DNA of 64,000 nt from positions 4,515 to 68,514 of the forward strand of contig CAZIYW010000010.1 in NCBI GenBank assembly GCA_964543525.1, read 5' to 3'. Below, piece after piece: positions 1 to 9,762 of the stretch. The position numbers and the translations under genes are program-made. Within the stretch, counting starts at the first letter, position 1, and each line of letters begins with the position of its first letter. The notes under the pieces are model-generated. The model had not been told where the DNA came from. It made no database searches and saw nothing but the letters and a program-made list of their open reading frames with translations. The DNA is from CBDVBE01 sp964543525 (GTDB taxonomy: Bacteria > Fibrobacterota > Chitinivibrionia > Chitinivibrionales > JANQEN01).

Positions 1-3000
1 CGCGTTGACCGTTATCGTAACGGTCGCAATATTTGAATAGGCTGTACCGTCAAAGGCTTTATAGGTAAAGGAAGCGGTACCGTTGAAATGCAGCGCCGGT
101 GTAAAGGTGAACGAACCACCGGAGTTTAGTGCAAGGGCGCCTTTGGTCGGATCGACATCGGTAGCAAGTATGGCGTTCATGGGATCACCGTCGGGATCAC
201 TATCGTTGGAAAGCAGGCCGGGTATCCCGGTCGTAGGGACATGCAGGATCACATCTTCATCTGTTGTGTAATTGTCGTTATTGGCTGTCGGTGCATCGTT
301 GCCTGACAAAACGGTAATGGTAACCGTCGCGATATTTGAATTGAGTCTTCCGTCATTGGCCTGATAGGTAAAGGTGGCACCGCCGGAGAAGTTCAGTGTG
401 GGTGTAAAGGTAAATGAGCCGTTCTCATTAAGTTCGAGGTTCCCTTTTGAGGCATCAATATCCTGTACGAGTACAGTGGTCAAGGGGTCATGATCGGGAT
501 CGCTGTCATTGGTTAAAATTCCCGGCGCATCAATAGTAAGCGGGGTATCTTCACCCGTAGTATAACTATCGTTAACCGCTGTCGGCGGTTCGTTACTCTC
601 GCCCACCCAGACAGTCACTGTTGCCGTATTTGATATTGACGAATCGTCATGAGCGGTATAGGTAAAAGTAAAATTCCCGGTATAGTTGAGCGCGGGAGTA
701 TAGGTAAATGAACCGTCACTGTTGAACACCAGAGTTCCCTCAGTAGGTGTGATGCCGCTTACCATGGAAGCGCTCAATACATCGCCGTCAATGTCGATGT
801 CGTTGGCTAGGACACCTTCTGCCGAAGTGACATTAAGCTTGACGTCTTCATCGGTCATATAAATATCGTTATTCGCAACGGGAGCGTCGTTGGTTCCTGA
901 AACGAAAATCATAACCGTGGCTGTATTGGAATATCCCTTGCCGTCGAATGCCTGATAGTTAAAGGTTGCAGTGCCGACAAAGTTCGGTGTCGGGGTATAG
1001 GTTAACGAGCCGTTTCCATGCAGCGTGAGTATTCCCTGTGAGGGATTGATGCCGTTCACCAGAACGGCTGTCAACGGGTTGCCCTCGACATCAATGTCAT
1101 TTGTCAATACTCCGGCGGCGGCTACCGTCAGCATATTGTCCTCACCGATCGTATAGTTGTCATTGACCGCAGTGGGTACGTCGTTGATGGCGGTTACGGT
1201 GATAGTAACGGTGGAAACATTCGACCGGGCGGTACCGTCAGACGCTTTATACGTGAAACTATCCGTGCCGGTAAAATTGAGGTTCGGGGTATAGGAGAAT
1301 GATCCGTTCGCATTCAGCGCAAGGGTACCGCTCGATACGTTGGTAACCAGTGTGGCTGAGAGTGCATCACCGTCGGGATCAATGTCATTAGTCAAAACAC
1401 CGAAAGCCGCGATATTCAGGGTATTGTCTTCGTTTACTATATAGTTGTCATTCACCGCAGCAGGTGTATCGTTCGCCGGAGCAACGGTAATTGTCACTGT
1501 GGCGACATTCGAATTTACGGTACCGTCAAAGGCCTGATACGTAAACGTTACTATACCATTATAATTGGGTGCCGGTGTGTAGAGAAAAGAGCCGTCGGCA
1601 TTCAGAGTCAGGGTACCTGCCGACGGGTCGACATCCTGGATAAGGCTGGCGGAAAGCGGATCACCGTCAATGTCGTTATCGTTACTGAGGACACCCGGTG
1701 CTGCAATATTCAGTGCATTATCCTCCAGTGCAGAGTAGGAATCGTCTGATGCGGTTGGCGGGTCGTTATCAGCACCCACAATTATGGTTACGGTTGCAAT
1801 GTTGGAGTACAATTCACCGTCATATGCTTTATAAGTAAAGACTGCATTGCCGTTATAATTCGAGGGCGGCACATAGGTAAAGGAGCCGTCGCTGTTGAAA
1901 TTGAGTACACCCACCGAAACATTGGCAACCAGCTCCACCGTCAGAACGGCGTTCGGATCGGGATCTGTATCATTGTTGAGCACGGACGGCTTACCTGACG
2001 ACGGTACGGTCAGGGTATGGTCTTCGGCAACGGTGTAAATGTCGTTGTTGGCGACCGGCGCTTCATTGAGCACTTTTACCATGACGTCGTCGGTATAGGT
2101 AGGGCCGCTGTAATCAAGATCGGTGGCGGAGACGCGGCCGATACCGGACGGGCCGTGTTTGGTGACAACCCCTTCGCCGCGCGATTGTATACCGTTTGTC
2201 GCTGAAGCAATAATCGTTCCTGTAAGGATAGTCCAGCCGGTATGTATCGAGTGGTTGACAAAATTGCCGTACTGATCGCGCAGCATGGCATACACCCTGC
2301 CGTTGGCCGCAGCCGCGCCGATAACAAGCGTGTCAAGAGGCTGATCGTTCTGCTTTATGTCAATTGACAATGAGGTATCCCAGGACGCCTCAACTACAAG
2401 ATGGTTTGGTGGACCCGCAACAATGGTAATCGTCATCTGGGCGCTGGTAATCTGGTGGGTTACCGGATCTTCATACGACGCCGTGACGGTAAAAGTCTCG
2501 AAGGCTTCGGTTGATGTAAAAATGGACTGTGCGCCTGTCGCCGGGAGCAGGGAGGTGCCTGCAGGATTGCTTGAAGGATTGTCGCTGACATAACTCCAGG
2601 TTATCTGCTGGGAGAGCTGCGAGTCCGGAAGGTGGTGAACGATACCGTCTTGGCCGACCGAATCGTACCACACCGTACCGGTATAGACGACCGAATCACC
2701 GGCCGGGATCGTGGCATTCGGAGGCTCGGCAACTATAGTCACCTCGTTGACAATATGGGTGCTTACAATATTGGTTGTTATCCAGATGTGTGACTCCGTG
2801 GTATGACGCTCCGCGAAAAACAAGCTGAAAGAATACTCCTGTCCCTGAACCAGGCCAGATATTGTATCGGTCTGAAACGAGCCGTTCGATGCACTGTGAA
2901 TACCGCCCAGATCCATGGCCAGCCTGTTGTCAATGAATGCCCAGACATCGTCGTCACCCCGGAAATTAAAGGTAAGTCCCGGTTTCATGACAAAGGTGGT

Positions 3001-3531
3001 ATGCAGCTTCATGGTGAAAGCAAAATTATGATATTTTCCTTCATTACCGAATCCGATGCCGTCAAGGGGGAAGAAACTGTCGTCCCGGAAATCATAGACG
3101 CCGTTGCCGATATGCTCAAAAGGCAGCGAGTCATGTATTACAACATTTTTAAATGCTGTATCGTATCCGACCGTAACAGGACCGTCATAGGCAATCACCG
3201 CGTTGAACGTCCCTCCCGATATTTTCCGGTATTTCGGAATAGTAAAATCTCCCCGGGCCGAATCACGCCAGTCACGGTACCAGTACTTGATATAGTGGTT
3301 AATGTACGGATTCGAACCAGGTACCGGCAGGGTGTCGGCGTCGAGATAATCGGCTACCATATTGTGCCTGACCCGGCCTTTATGGTCACACTCGAATTCA
3401 GGATTGCTCTGATCGGAGTGAAAATCGTAATAGGTCACCGGAATCCAGATGGTATCCGGAAATACCTGTGCCGAAACATCGGCACTGAAGATTACTAATG
3501 CAGTCAGTAGAAAGAGTGATTTTCCGGACAT
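1..3531 (-). CDS. Fibro-slime/PA14 domain adhesin with tandem cadherin-like repeats (3' end outside window)
   Basis: The 1177 codons inside the window read open to the left edge, so the C-terminus is missing. Residues 1-21 form a signal peptide ending in VSA. Residues ~27-255 resemble the fibro-slime form of the PA14 fold, with VTYYDFHSD near residue 32, GDDDVWAFID at 192-201 and DLGGIH at 207-212; this family is typical of Fibrobacter surface proteins. Two Ig-like stretches follow. From about residue 487 there are seven tandem repeats of ~98 residues, each opening with a variant of ANNDxYxxxEDxxL and closing with FTYxAxDG...SNxATVTITV (tandem-95/cadherin-like). The start ATG has AAAGGGG eight bases upstream. 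The product is probably an exported surface or extracellular-matrix adhesin, possibly calcium-binding through the Asp-rich repeat joints (inference). The next gene upstream is a close, broken paralogue. Confidence 0.85.
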   Translation of the reverse strand, partial: MSGKSLFLLTALVIFSADVSAQVFPDTIWIPVTYYDFHSDQSNPEFECDHKGRVRHNMVADYLDADTLPVPGSNPYINHYIKYWYRDWRDSARGDFTIPKYRKISGGTFNAVIAYDGPVTVGYDTAFKNVVIHDSLPFEHIGNGVYDFRDDSFFPLDGIGFGNEGKYHNFAFTMKLHTTFVMKPGLTFNFRGDDDVWAFIDNRLAMDLGGIHSASNGSFQTDTISGLVQGQEYSFSLFFAERHTTESHIWITTNIVSTHIVNEVTIVAEPPNATIPAGDSVVYTGTVWYDSVGQDGIVHHLPDSQLSQQITWSYVSDNPSSNPAGTSLLPATGAQSIFTSTEAFETFTVTASYEDPVTHQITSAQMTITIVAGPPNHLVVEASWDTSLSIDIKQNDQPLDTLVIGAAAANGRVYAMLRDQYGNFVNHSIHTGWTILTGTIIASATNGIQSRGEGVVTKHGPSGIGRVSATDLDYSGPTYTDDVMVKVLNEAPVANNDIYTVAEDHTLTVPSSGKPSVLNNDTDPDPNAVLTVELVANVSVGVLNFNSDGSFTYVPPSNYNGNAVFTYKAYDGELYSNIATVTIIVGADNDPPTASDDSYSALEDNALNIAAPGVLSNDNDIDGDPLSASLIQDVDPSAGTLTLNADGSFLYTPAPNYNGIVTFTYQAFDGTVNSNVATVTITVAPANDTPAAVNDNYIVNEDNTLNIAAFGVLTNDIDPDGDALSATLVTNVSSGTLALNANGSFSYTPNLNFTGTDSFTYKASDGTARSNVSTVTITVTAINDVPTAVNDNYTIGEDNMLTVAAAGVLTNDIDVEGNPLTAVLVNGINPSQGILTLHGNGSLTYTPTPNFVGTATFNYQAFDGKGYSNTATVMIFVSGTNDAPVANNDIYMTDEDVKLNVTSAEGVLANDIDIDGDVLSASMVSGITPTEGTLVFNSDGSFTYTPALNYTGNFTFTYTAHDDSSISNTATVTVWVGESNEPPTAVNDSYTTGEDTPLTIDAPGILTNDSDPDHDPLTTVLVQDIDASKGNLELNENGSFTFTPTLNFSGGATFTYQANDGRLNSNIATVTITVLSGNDAPTANNDNYTTDEDVILHVPTTGIPGLLSNDSDPDGDPMNAILATDVDPTKGALALNSGGSFTFTPALHFNGTASFTYKAFDGTAYSNIATVTITVNA

Positions 3532-3583
3532 TGGTATACCCCTTTCGGGCGCAATGTGATGTTATTTTCTGCCTATAATATGC

Positions 3584-3599
3584 TAAGCGCTTAAATTAT
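3584..3599 (-). promoter_or_regulatory. Shared 16-bp leader element, copy 1
   Basis: On the minus strand this reads ATAATTTAAGCGCTTA. The leader of the second fibro-slime gene has the same sequence with one mismatch at 7372-7387. It lies about 50 bases before the start codon and downstream of a terminator-like hairpin in both copies. The function is unknown: it may be a promoter part, an operator, or simply duplicated DNA. Confidence 0.45.
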
Positions 3600-3630
3600 C
3601 TCTTCAGTTGTTATTTTATAAATTTTTTCA

Positions 3631-3656
3631 GGAAAAAATCGGAAATGGGATTTCCG
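3631..3656 (-). terminator. Terminator-like hairpin in the leader of the first fibro-slime gene
   Basis: On the minus strand a 7-bp stem, CGGAAAT/ATTTCCG with a 3-base loop, is followed by ATTTTTT. It sits about 100 bases upstream of the start codon. A very similar hairpin and T-run lie at the same place before the paralogue (7431-7459). It could end transcription arriving from upstream or act as an attenuator; the sequence does not decide this. Confidence 0.5.
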
Positions 3657-3838
3657 GTATACGATTTAGTGTGGATTTAACCCTGTTCCCGCCATCCGAT
3701 GGAAAGGGGCGTTATAAAGAAAAAAGTCATTGTTATGTCAATAGGGATGTTTGCGGCGGGGAATTTATTTTCTTCTGGAGGGATGACGTTTCGGAACTGA
3801 TTTTTCATCCACATATGCAAATCGGTAACACGGACTGA

Positions 3839-3864
3839 TAAAAAAAGAGCCGGCCCTTTCTTCT
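3839..3864 (-). terminator. Rho-independent terminator downstream of the broken fibro-slime gene
   Basis: On the minus strand AAAGGG-CCGG-CTCTTT (one G.U pair) runs directly into a T-rich tail. It lies about 190 bases past the pseudogene's stop, close to the end of the frame that continues after that stop. Confidence 0.5.
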
Positions 3865-4055
3865 TAGGGAGAACAAGACATCATCGGCCAACTGCCAAAG
3901 TGCCTGTGACTTTTCGTTTATCTCTGCCGAATTCTATATAGAGAATGGAGCGGTAGATTCCAGGGCGCGCCATCATGCCACGATCCGTTACCATTGGTCA
4001 TATAGAAAGCACCCGTATGGTCGGCAAAATGCTGGATACCGGTGAACATATCCGG

Positions 4056-7000
4056 CTAATATTCAAAGCCGCTTGCAGTTTTATGCCATACGTTGAAAAT
4101 AGCGGCAGGTGAAATACCGGCGTACATGAATGAAGAACCGTCGGTGTTGACAATTGATTCACTCAGGGCGATGGAAACTCTGTCCTTTGAAGGGTCGCCT
4201 GAGCTGCTTGCGGTTTTCAGCACCTTCCAGACCACGGCCGGTGCACCGTCAGCACAGAGCTGGCCGCTGACAGCGGCAATATCCGGTATACCGGTAATCG
4301 TCACGTATGGCAGCCAATCGGTCTGGGGAACATCACCGCTGTTATACTCCGCGAAATAGGCCATAAACACGCTGTCCGGTCCGGCAGTGTCACAGGCCTG
4401 AACCAGGCTGTCAATATAGATATCAACCGTATCGCCGTTGTAAAGGCGTACCACTGTAGTAAGAGTATCACCTGCAATACTGAGACTGTCCGGGGTGAGC
4501 AGCTCGAATTCCACCCGCATGGGGCCGCCCGGTATAAATCTGACCAGTGCGGTATCCGGAACAGTCACGGAATCCTCGCCGAAAGTTACCAGTATCCTGC
4601 CCGTAGCCGTATCTACCGGCGAAAGGGTGTATTTATGCGCTGATGCCGGCGGCGCCGCAATAATATATTCGAGTGATTTGTCAACGAGCTCCCATTTGGC
4701 GGAAACCTCTTCCCAAACGGGAGTCATACCGTCGTCACGGTGACCGAATACATACAGAATGGAATCCTTGTTGGTATTCATGGTCAACGAATCAATAGGA
4801 TAGGAAATGGAATTATGTGCCACAATCTGCAGGGAGCCGTACCAGTAGCTCATGACCACCACAACAGTGGAATCACTCGGGTCGGAGAGACCGAGGTTGG
4901 TATCGGTGCCCGAGACAATGACCGTACAGTTTACGGACCCTTTGGTAATAGTACCTTCGCCGAGGTCCGGTTTACTTGATGCAACCGTTGCTATGGTATT
5001 GATAGCCGGCGCCCAGGTGGTTACTCTGGATGTGGCTGCCCAGTTGCCGAGTGAATCGCGGACAACGGCATACACCTCTTCCGACGGTTTACTGGTGGAG
5101 AGTCTTACGGTATCCGCCGGATTGGAGGTATTGGGGCTGACATGCCGGTCGTAATCAGTCTCGAGCCACAGGCGATAGGGAACTCCCGGCTTGATAATCA
5201 GGGTAATCTCGCCGCTGAACTCTTTGCCGTTCTCACTGAAGGTGGCGATTATTTTTACCGTTTGATGTGCCTTGACCGGCAGGAAAGAGGCCGCGTAGCC
5301 GGAATCAACAGCCAGGGAACCGCTATTGCTTCCGGCGATTTCCTGTATCTCCCGGGAAATGGGCGCATCGTCGGTCAGGTACTGGGTCAGGCAGGTATCG
5401 TACCGGTCGAATATCTTTGCCACCAGCGGATTTACCGTTGCCACCAGTGGTGCGGTAAGCGGATCACCGTCGATATCGTTGTCGTTTGACAGGATACCGG
5501 GAGCCGCTACAGTCAGGGTGACATCTTCGTTGGTCGAGTAGCTGTCATTATTCGCCAGGGGCGGGTCGTTATCGACACCGACGATAATAGTCACGGTAGC
5601 GACATTGGAATAAAATTCTCCGTCGTATGCTTTATAAGTAAATTGTACGGTACCGTTAAAGTTCTGCGGCGGAACATAGGTAAACGAACCGTCACTGTTG
5701 AAGTTTAAAACACCGGTAGCAACATCGATTACAAGCTCTGCGGTGAGTACTGCATTGGGATTGGGATCAACATCGTTGGCAAGCACATCGGGTTTACCGG
5801 GCCCGGGAACAATCAGGGTAACATCCTCGGGGGCGGTATAGACATCGTTGTTGGCGGTAGGCCCTTCATTGAGCACCTTGACAACGCAGGTATCAATATG
5901 GCTCAGACCGCTTGAATCGAGATCCTGCGCAGAGACAGTGCCGAAGCCTGAGGGGCCGTGTTTGGTAATAACCCCTTCACCGATTGATGCCGTGCCGACC
6001 GTTGCAGAAGCCAGTACTGTACCGGAAAGAATCTGCCAGCCCGTGTTTTGAGAAAAATTCGAGAAGTTGCCACACTGGTCCCGGAGAATCGCATAGGCAT
6101 TGTCACTTGAGACATCGGCGGCGATTACCAGGGTGTCCATAGGCTGGTCATTCTGTTTCTTGGCAAGTGAAGTGGTATCCGCATCCGCATCGATAACCAG
6201 ATGATCCGGCGGTCCTGCGGTGATGAATACCGTTGCCGTAGCCGTGGTAATCTCGTTGGTAATCGGATCTTCATACGATGCGGTAATGGTGAATGTTTCG
6301 AATGCTTCGGTCGAGGTAAATATTGTCTGTGAACCCAGGGCGGCGCTGAGCGAGGAGTTCGCCGGATTCGATGACGGGTTGTCGCTGACAAAGCTCCAGG
6401 TGATAAAGTCCGAAAGTATCGAATCGGGAAGATGGTGTGTTATACCGTCCGCACCGGTTGAGTCATACCATACGGTACCGAGATACATAATGGAATCGCC
6501 TGCCGGAATAGTTGCTGCCGGCGGGATTGCCTCGATAGTAACTTCGGTGCAGATATTGGTACTTATCAGATTTGTGGTAATCCAGATTTTGGAACTCTTT
6601 GTGTGCCGCTCGGCATAGAAAAAATCAAAGTCATACGTCTGACCAGGAGTAAGTCCCGGAGTATCGGCGGTGAATGAGCCTACTGCAGCCTGGTTCTGGT
6701 GAATACCGCCGAGATCCATCTCCAGGTGTCCGCCGATAAAGGCCAAGGCATCGTCATCACCCTGAAAGTAGAAGGTGAGGCCGGGTTTATGCCTGAAAGT
6801 AGTGTGCATCTCCATGGCAAAGCCGTAATTGTGCGTACGTCCCTCTTCGCCATAGCCTCTGCCGTCCAGAGGGAAATAATTGTCACTCTTGTATTCATAC
6901 AGACAGGAGCCGAGATGAATAAATGCCAGAGAGTCATATATGACAATATTGCTCATGTCACAGGTCGAGTCGTATCCGACACCGACATACTCGTTGGGGT

Positions 7001-7339
7001 AATGACGGGCAACCACACCGCTGGTATACTGATGGGTAACAAAATTAAATTATAGACTGCAGCCTGTCCGATTCCACTGGGCCAGTACTACTCTTCCACA
7101 TGATCGTTACAGCCGTAATCTTTCAGAAGCAGAGGTTTTCCCAGTGATGAAAGGGTATCATGTATCATTCCTTCATGAGCGCCGAGGCATGCTTCAAAAT
7201 CGGGATTCTGCGCATGGGGGTGCGTCTGGTAGTCGTAGAAGGTCACCGGCATCCACAGGGTATCGGGATACTGGGCTAACGTGTGGGTAATAAGGGCAGT
7301 AAGAAATACGACAGGTCCGCCGGTTATTTTCCTACTCAT
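4056..7339 (-). pseudogene. Disrupted fibro-slime/cadherin-repeat adhesin, paralogue of the first gene
   Basis: The 5' part (7339-7088) encodes a signal peptide and the start of a fibro-slime domain (PDTLWMPVTFYDY, matching PDTIWIPVTYYDF in the neighbour), then meets TAG at 7088-7090. Beyond it TACTGG continues the same frame. About 40 bases on, a repeated AATTT near 7044-7054 moves the rest out of frame. The remainder, open from 7016 to 4056, encodes the PA14 core (GDDDALAFIGG, DLGGIH), Ig-like regions, one and a half cadherin-like repeats close to repeats 1-2 of the neighbour, and a different C-terminal half that may be an internal deletion joint. GGGAG lies seven bases before the ATG at 7339. 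Two independent lesions favour a pseudogene; sequencing error is possible. Confidence 0.75.
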
Positions 7340-7371
7340 GTTTGTTCTCCCTTTAAAATACGAGATTTGGT

Positions 7372-7387
7372 TAAGCGATTAAATTAT
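7372..7387 (-). promoter_or_regulatory. Shared 16-bp leader element, copy 2
   Basis: It reads ATAATTTAATCGCTTA on the minus strand, identical to copy 1 at 15 of 16 positions. It lies between the leader hairpin and the AAGGGAG ribosome site of the disrupted adhesin gene. Confidence 0.45.
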
Positions 7388-7430
7388 TCGGCACATTTGT
7401 TTTGCTGAACAATATATTATTATAGTAGTT

Positions 7431-7459
7431 ACGAAAAAAAAGCGGAAAAGTGATTTCCG
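7431..7459 (-). terminator. Terminator-like hairpin in the leader of the disrupted adhesin
   Basis: On the minus strand CGGAAA-tcact-TTTCCG (allowing one sliding T) is followed by a run of eight T. It has the same position and nearly the same stem as the hairpin at 3631-3656. No minus-strand gene ends nearby upstream, the closest being about 800 bases away, so a role inside the leader is plausible. Confidence 0.5.
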
Positions 7460-7783
7460 TTCTTGAAGTTAGTTATTCACAAAGGTTGTGTCGGGCCGGC
7501 AATTTCTGCGATTGTTGAATGTGAAAATGAAAAAATTATACACATCATGCCGGCGCGGTAAAATGCTCACTTGCAGATGAAGCGCTGTTAACTTTAGCTC
7601 ATCGCTCATCTCGATACTTCTCTCTGTGCAACTCGATGAACCATGAGGCAAAACAACAGCATTACAAATCTCCCGATGGGGATTATTATATAGTATAGTA
7701 TCAACTCCACAAATAGTATATCTTCTCAGTGGACATAATGGGGTGGGCACATTCCCGACAGGTAAAACTCTTTCATAGATTAA

Positions 7784-8125
7784 TTGCTTCTGGATATCGA
7801 TCTTCAAATTTATTTTATAAAATGTACTCAATCTATTTTTGTACGACGCTCAGTTATTTCAACATGTTTCTTTCCACCAGGAGGTTCAACCTCCATGAAT
7901 ATTTCAGCAGCTCCATTACGGACACAAGCTCAGATTATATTATCTCGACATGCTGGAGAATCAACTGTGTGATGTGTCACGTCAGGTTGACCGGTGGTTG
8001 AAAAAGTATGAGGTTAATTACAAAATGCTGCAATACAGCGTGAGCGATTATCGGTTCAGGAAACAGGATATATCAATAGGTATCAGGGAATTCTGGAAGG
8101 AGTATGCTATTATTTGTTTTTATTA
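7784..8125 (+). pseudogene. Possible decayed IS630-like transposase N-terminus
   Basis: One frame gives a stretch ending LRTQAQIILSRHAGEST, then a stop at about 7970. The next frame continues with CDVSRQVDRWLKKYEVNYK and stays open to about 8125. The first piece resembles the RAQIIL...GxS helix of IS630-type transposases and the second the end of a helix-turn-helix. No DDE catalytic region, terminal repeats or target duplication is visible. This is a tentative call from short similarity only. Confidence 0.3.
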
Positions 8126-8255
8126 ACGATTGAAAGACAGTTCGCATTCTCCTCCGTACTCGGATTTCTTTATACAGGTTAATTTCCGGGGACGAGAGGG
8201 AGGAAGAAAAGAGGATGGATAAAATCGTCTATATTTGACAAGAATAAATTATTTC

Positions 8256-9422
8256 TTACATTAAATGCCTCAGGGCCCATACCAGTTTAGGAAATTTGCC
8301 GAGGGAGAGGGTAAATATCTTTGACATGGTCAACTGGTCCTGAGGAATGCAGGACAGGGCGGCAGCGCCGTTGTTATAGTCTTTATCTGGAACCTTAAGA
8401 AGAGATTTTTTGACCTTTGCAAGCTTGAGGTGCCTGCTGCCCAGTTTTTTATGCCATGCTCTTTCATAGGAATCGCAAATCCGTTTCATCTCTTTTTTAG
8501 TGGTGGCGCCGAGCATTTGCAGGGCAAATTGCGCAGCAAGCGTTCCCGATTTCATCGCTTCTGAGATACCGGCCCGGGAAATGGGATTCACCGTACTGAT
8601 AGCATCACCCGCTTTAATGAGGCCAATCGTTGCAATAGGCATTCGTTTGACATAACAGGGTATCACACCGGCACATTTGCGTATTATTTTACCGCCCGGA
8701 TAAAACTTTTTAATAAATGAGTCCAGCAGTTTTCGAATGTTATATTGTGACCGGAAAGTGTTGCCAAGCACAATACCGATATTCATACTCTGCTCGTTGC
8801 GTGGAAAGGACCAGGCATACCCGCCCGGTGCGAGTTCCTCACCCACATACAGGTGCACCGTATCGGTGGTGGTTTTAATCCCGTCTACATGGGCGAAGTA
8901 GGCCACTTCAAGATCGAGCGGGGTGGTATTAATGTACTCGTTTTTTCCAAAGGTCGACAGTGGCCCGGAGCAGTCAATGACTACTTCAGCTCTGACCCTG
9001 ATCGTATTATCCAGGACAAGGGTCCGCTTGCCGTCAGATTCCGGTCCTGAAACTGAGATGACTGAGCGCTGAAACAAACCGTCAGCACCCATCTCAAGAC
9101 AGGCATCGGCAAGGTCATGCTGCATGAGAGCCCGGTTAATAATGTATCCCTTATTGCTGTCGGTGTAAGTTATCGTGGTATTATCGGGAGAGTGAAGGGT
9201 TAAATGGCTGACAATGGAACGTATCCAGGTGGGTTTCGGCTCCAGTACTTCATGAAAACCGGGTTTACCGACGCCTTCAGCACAGGGTATCCGCTTATCC
9301 ACGTCGGTACTTTTTTCAATAAGGACCAGTGTCGGTGGATTCTCATGAAGCAGCAGTTTTCGGGCGGCACATAGTCCTGCCGGCCCTGCTCCAATAATTG
9401 CTATATCATATGTATCGGCCAT
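8256..9422 (-). CDS. Geranylgeranyl reductase family FAD-dependent oxidoreductase
   Basis: The 388-residue protein opens with an FAD-binding Rossmann motif, IIGAGPAG at about residues 9-16. It has the CAEGVG motif near 47, the GYAWSFPR motif near 198 and a second FAD contact, GDAISTVNPISRAG, near 272. This order is that of the geranylgeranyl reductase family, which hydrogenates isoprenoid double bonds; members act on quinone side chains, polyprenols or archaeal-type lipids. The true substrate cannot be read from the sequence. There is no signal peptide; a peripheral cytoplasmic flavoprotein is expected. It stands alone, divergent from lysS. No clear Shine-Dalgarno is seen before the ATG. Confidence 0.8.
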   Translation of the reverse strand: MADTYDIAIIGAGPAGLCAARKLLLHENPPTLVLIEKSTDVDKRIPCAEGVGKPGFHEVLEPKPTWIRSIVSHLTLHSPDNTTITYTDSNKGYIINRALMQHDLADACLEMGADGLFQRSVISVSGPESDGKRTLVLDNTIRVRAEVVIDCSGPLSTFGKNEYINTTPLDLEVAYFAHVDGIKTTTDTVHLYVGEELAPGGYAWSFPRNEQSMNIGIVLGNTFRSQYNIRKLLDSFIKKFYPGGKIIRKCAGVIPCYVKRMPIATIGLIKAGDAISTVNPISRAGISEAMKSGTLAAQFALQMLGATTKKEMKRICDSYERAWHKKLGSRHLKLAKVKKSLLKVPDKDYNNGAAALSCIPQDQLTMSKIFTLSLGKFPKLVWALRHLM

Positions 9423-9762
9423 AGTATAAAAGATATATTAAAAGCCTGTTTCTGTGGGGTAAATAAAGGTCAAAATCAATGCATATCCCGGTGAATATTT
9501 AACAATTTGTAAGATGCAGGTTAATGTATTTGTTAGTATACAGTACATTAAAAATGAAAAAAATTAAATTCCAGTTATCTGTTTCATATGAAAAAATGCG
9601 CTAAAGTACAGAGTGAAAAGAGACAATACACATCTATCGAATATGGCTTGCGATTATTTACCCAGCCGGTTTTCATTCACCACAAGGTATATTTATATGA
9701 CTATTTCCTTATTATCCATGTGGTTATAATTATTCATATTAAAAAAGTCATGAGGTAGCAGG
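9423..9762. other. Divergent intergenic region upstream of lysS
   Basis: The 340-base AT-rich gap separates the divergent flavoprotein and lysS genes. It contains a probable lysS -10 box at 9725-9730 and a GAGGT ribosome site at 9752. I see no small gene, RNA gene or convincing minus-strand promoter in it. Confidence 0.6.
9701..9730 (+). promoter_or_regulatory. Probable lysS promoter
   Basis: A perfect TATAAT lies at 9725-9730. The -35 region 17 bases upstream (TATTTC) is poor. The distance to the ribosome site is suitable. Confidence 0.35.

Larger units (their letters stand above)
3532..4055. other. Intergenic leader between the two fibro-slime genes
   Basis: No convincing gene lies here; a 76-codon plus-strand reading frame at 3608-3838 has no recognisable product or ribosome site. 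The stretch holds a probable terminator for the upstream pseudogene (about 3839-3864), a second terminator-like hairpin (3631-3656) and an element shared with the other paralogue's leader (3584-3599). The pseudogene's frame stays open for about 45 codons past its TAG, to about 3920, which could be its former C-terminus. Confidence 0.6.
7340..8255. other. Gene-poor region with leader and possible transposase remnant
   Basis: This 916-base gap separates the broken adhesin from the flavoprotein gene. It contains the adhesin leader (hairpin 7431-7459, shared element 7372-7387) and frames weakly resembling a transposase N-terminus (about 7784-8125). A 120-codon minus-strand frame at 7469-7831 has no recognisable motifs and no good ribosome site, so I do not call it a gene. 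Confidence 0.5.

Noticed and set aside
1..2080. Regular ~300-base repeats, at first sight an array-like structure
   Set aside because: They are degenerate protein-coding cadherin-like repeats in one frame, not short identical repeats with spacers, so not a CRISPR or satellite.
2803..3498. A 231-codon plus-strand frame
   Set aside because: It lies antisense to the start of the fibro-slime gene, has no motif, and its composition follows the coding bias of the opposite strand.
7016..7090. Programmed frameshift or stop read-through in the second fibro-slime gene
   Set aside because: Both an in-frame TAG and an out-of-frame repeat would have to be bypassed, and no slippery heptamer or stimulatory structure is visible; decay or error is simpler.
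7469..7831. A 120-codon minus-strand frame in the gene-poor region
   Set aside because: No recognisable domain, no good ribosome site, and overlap with the possible transposase remnant; not supported as a gene.
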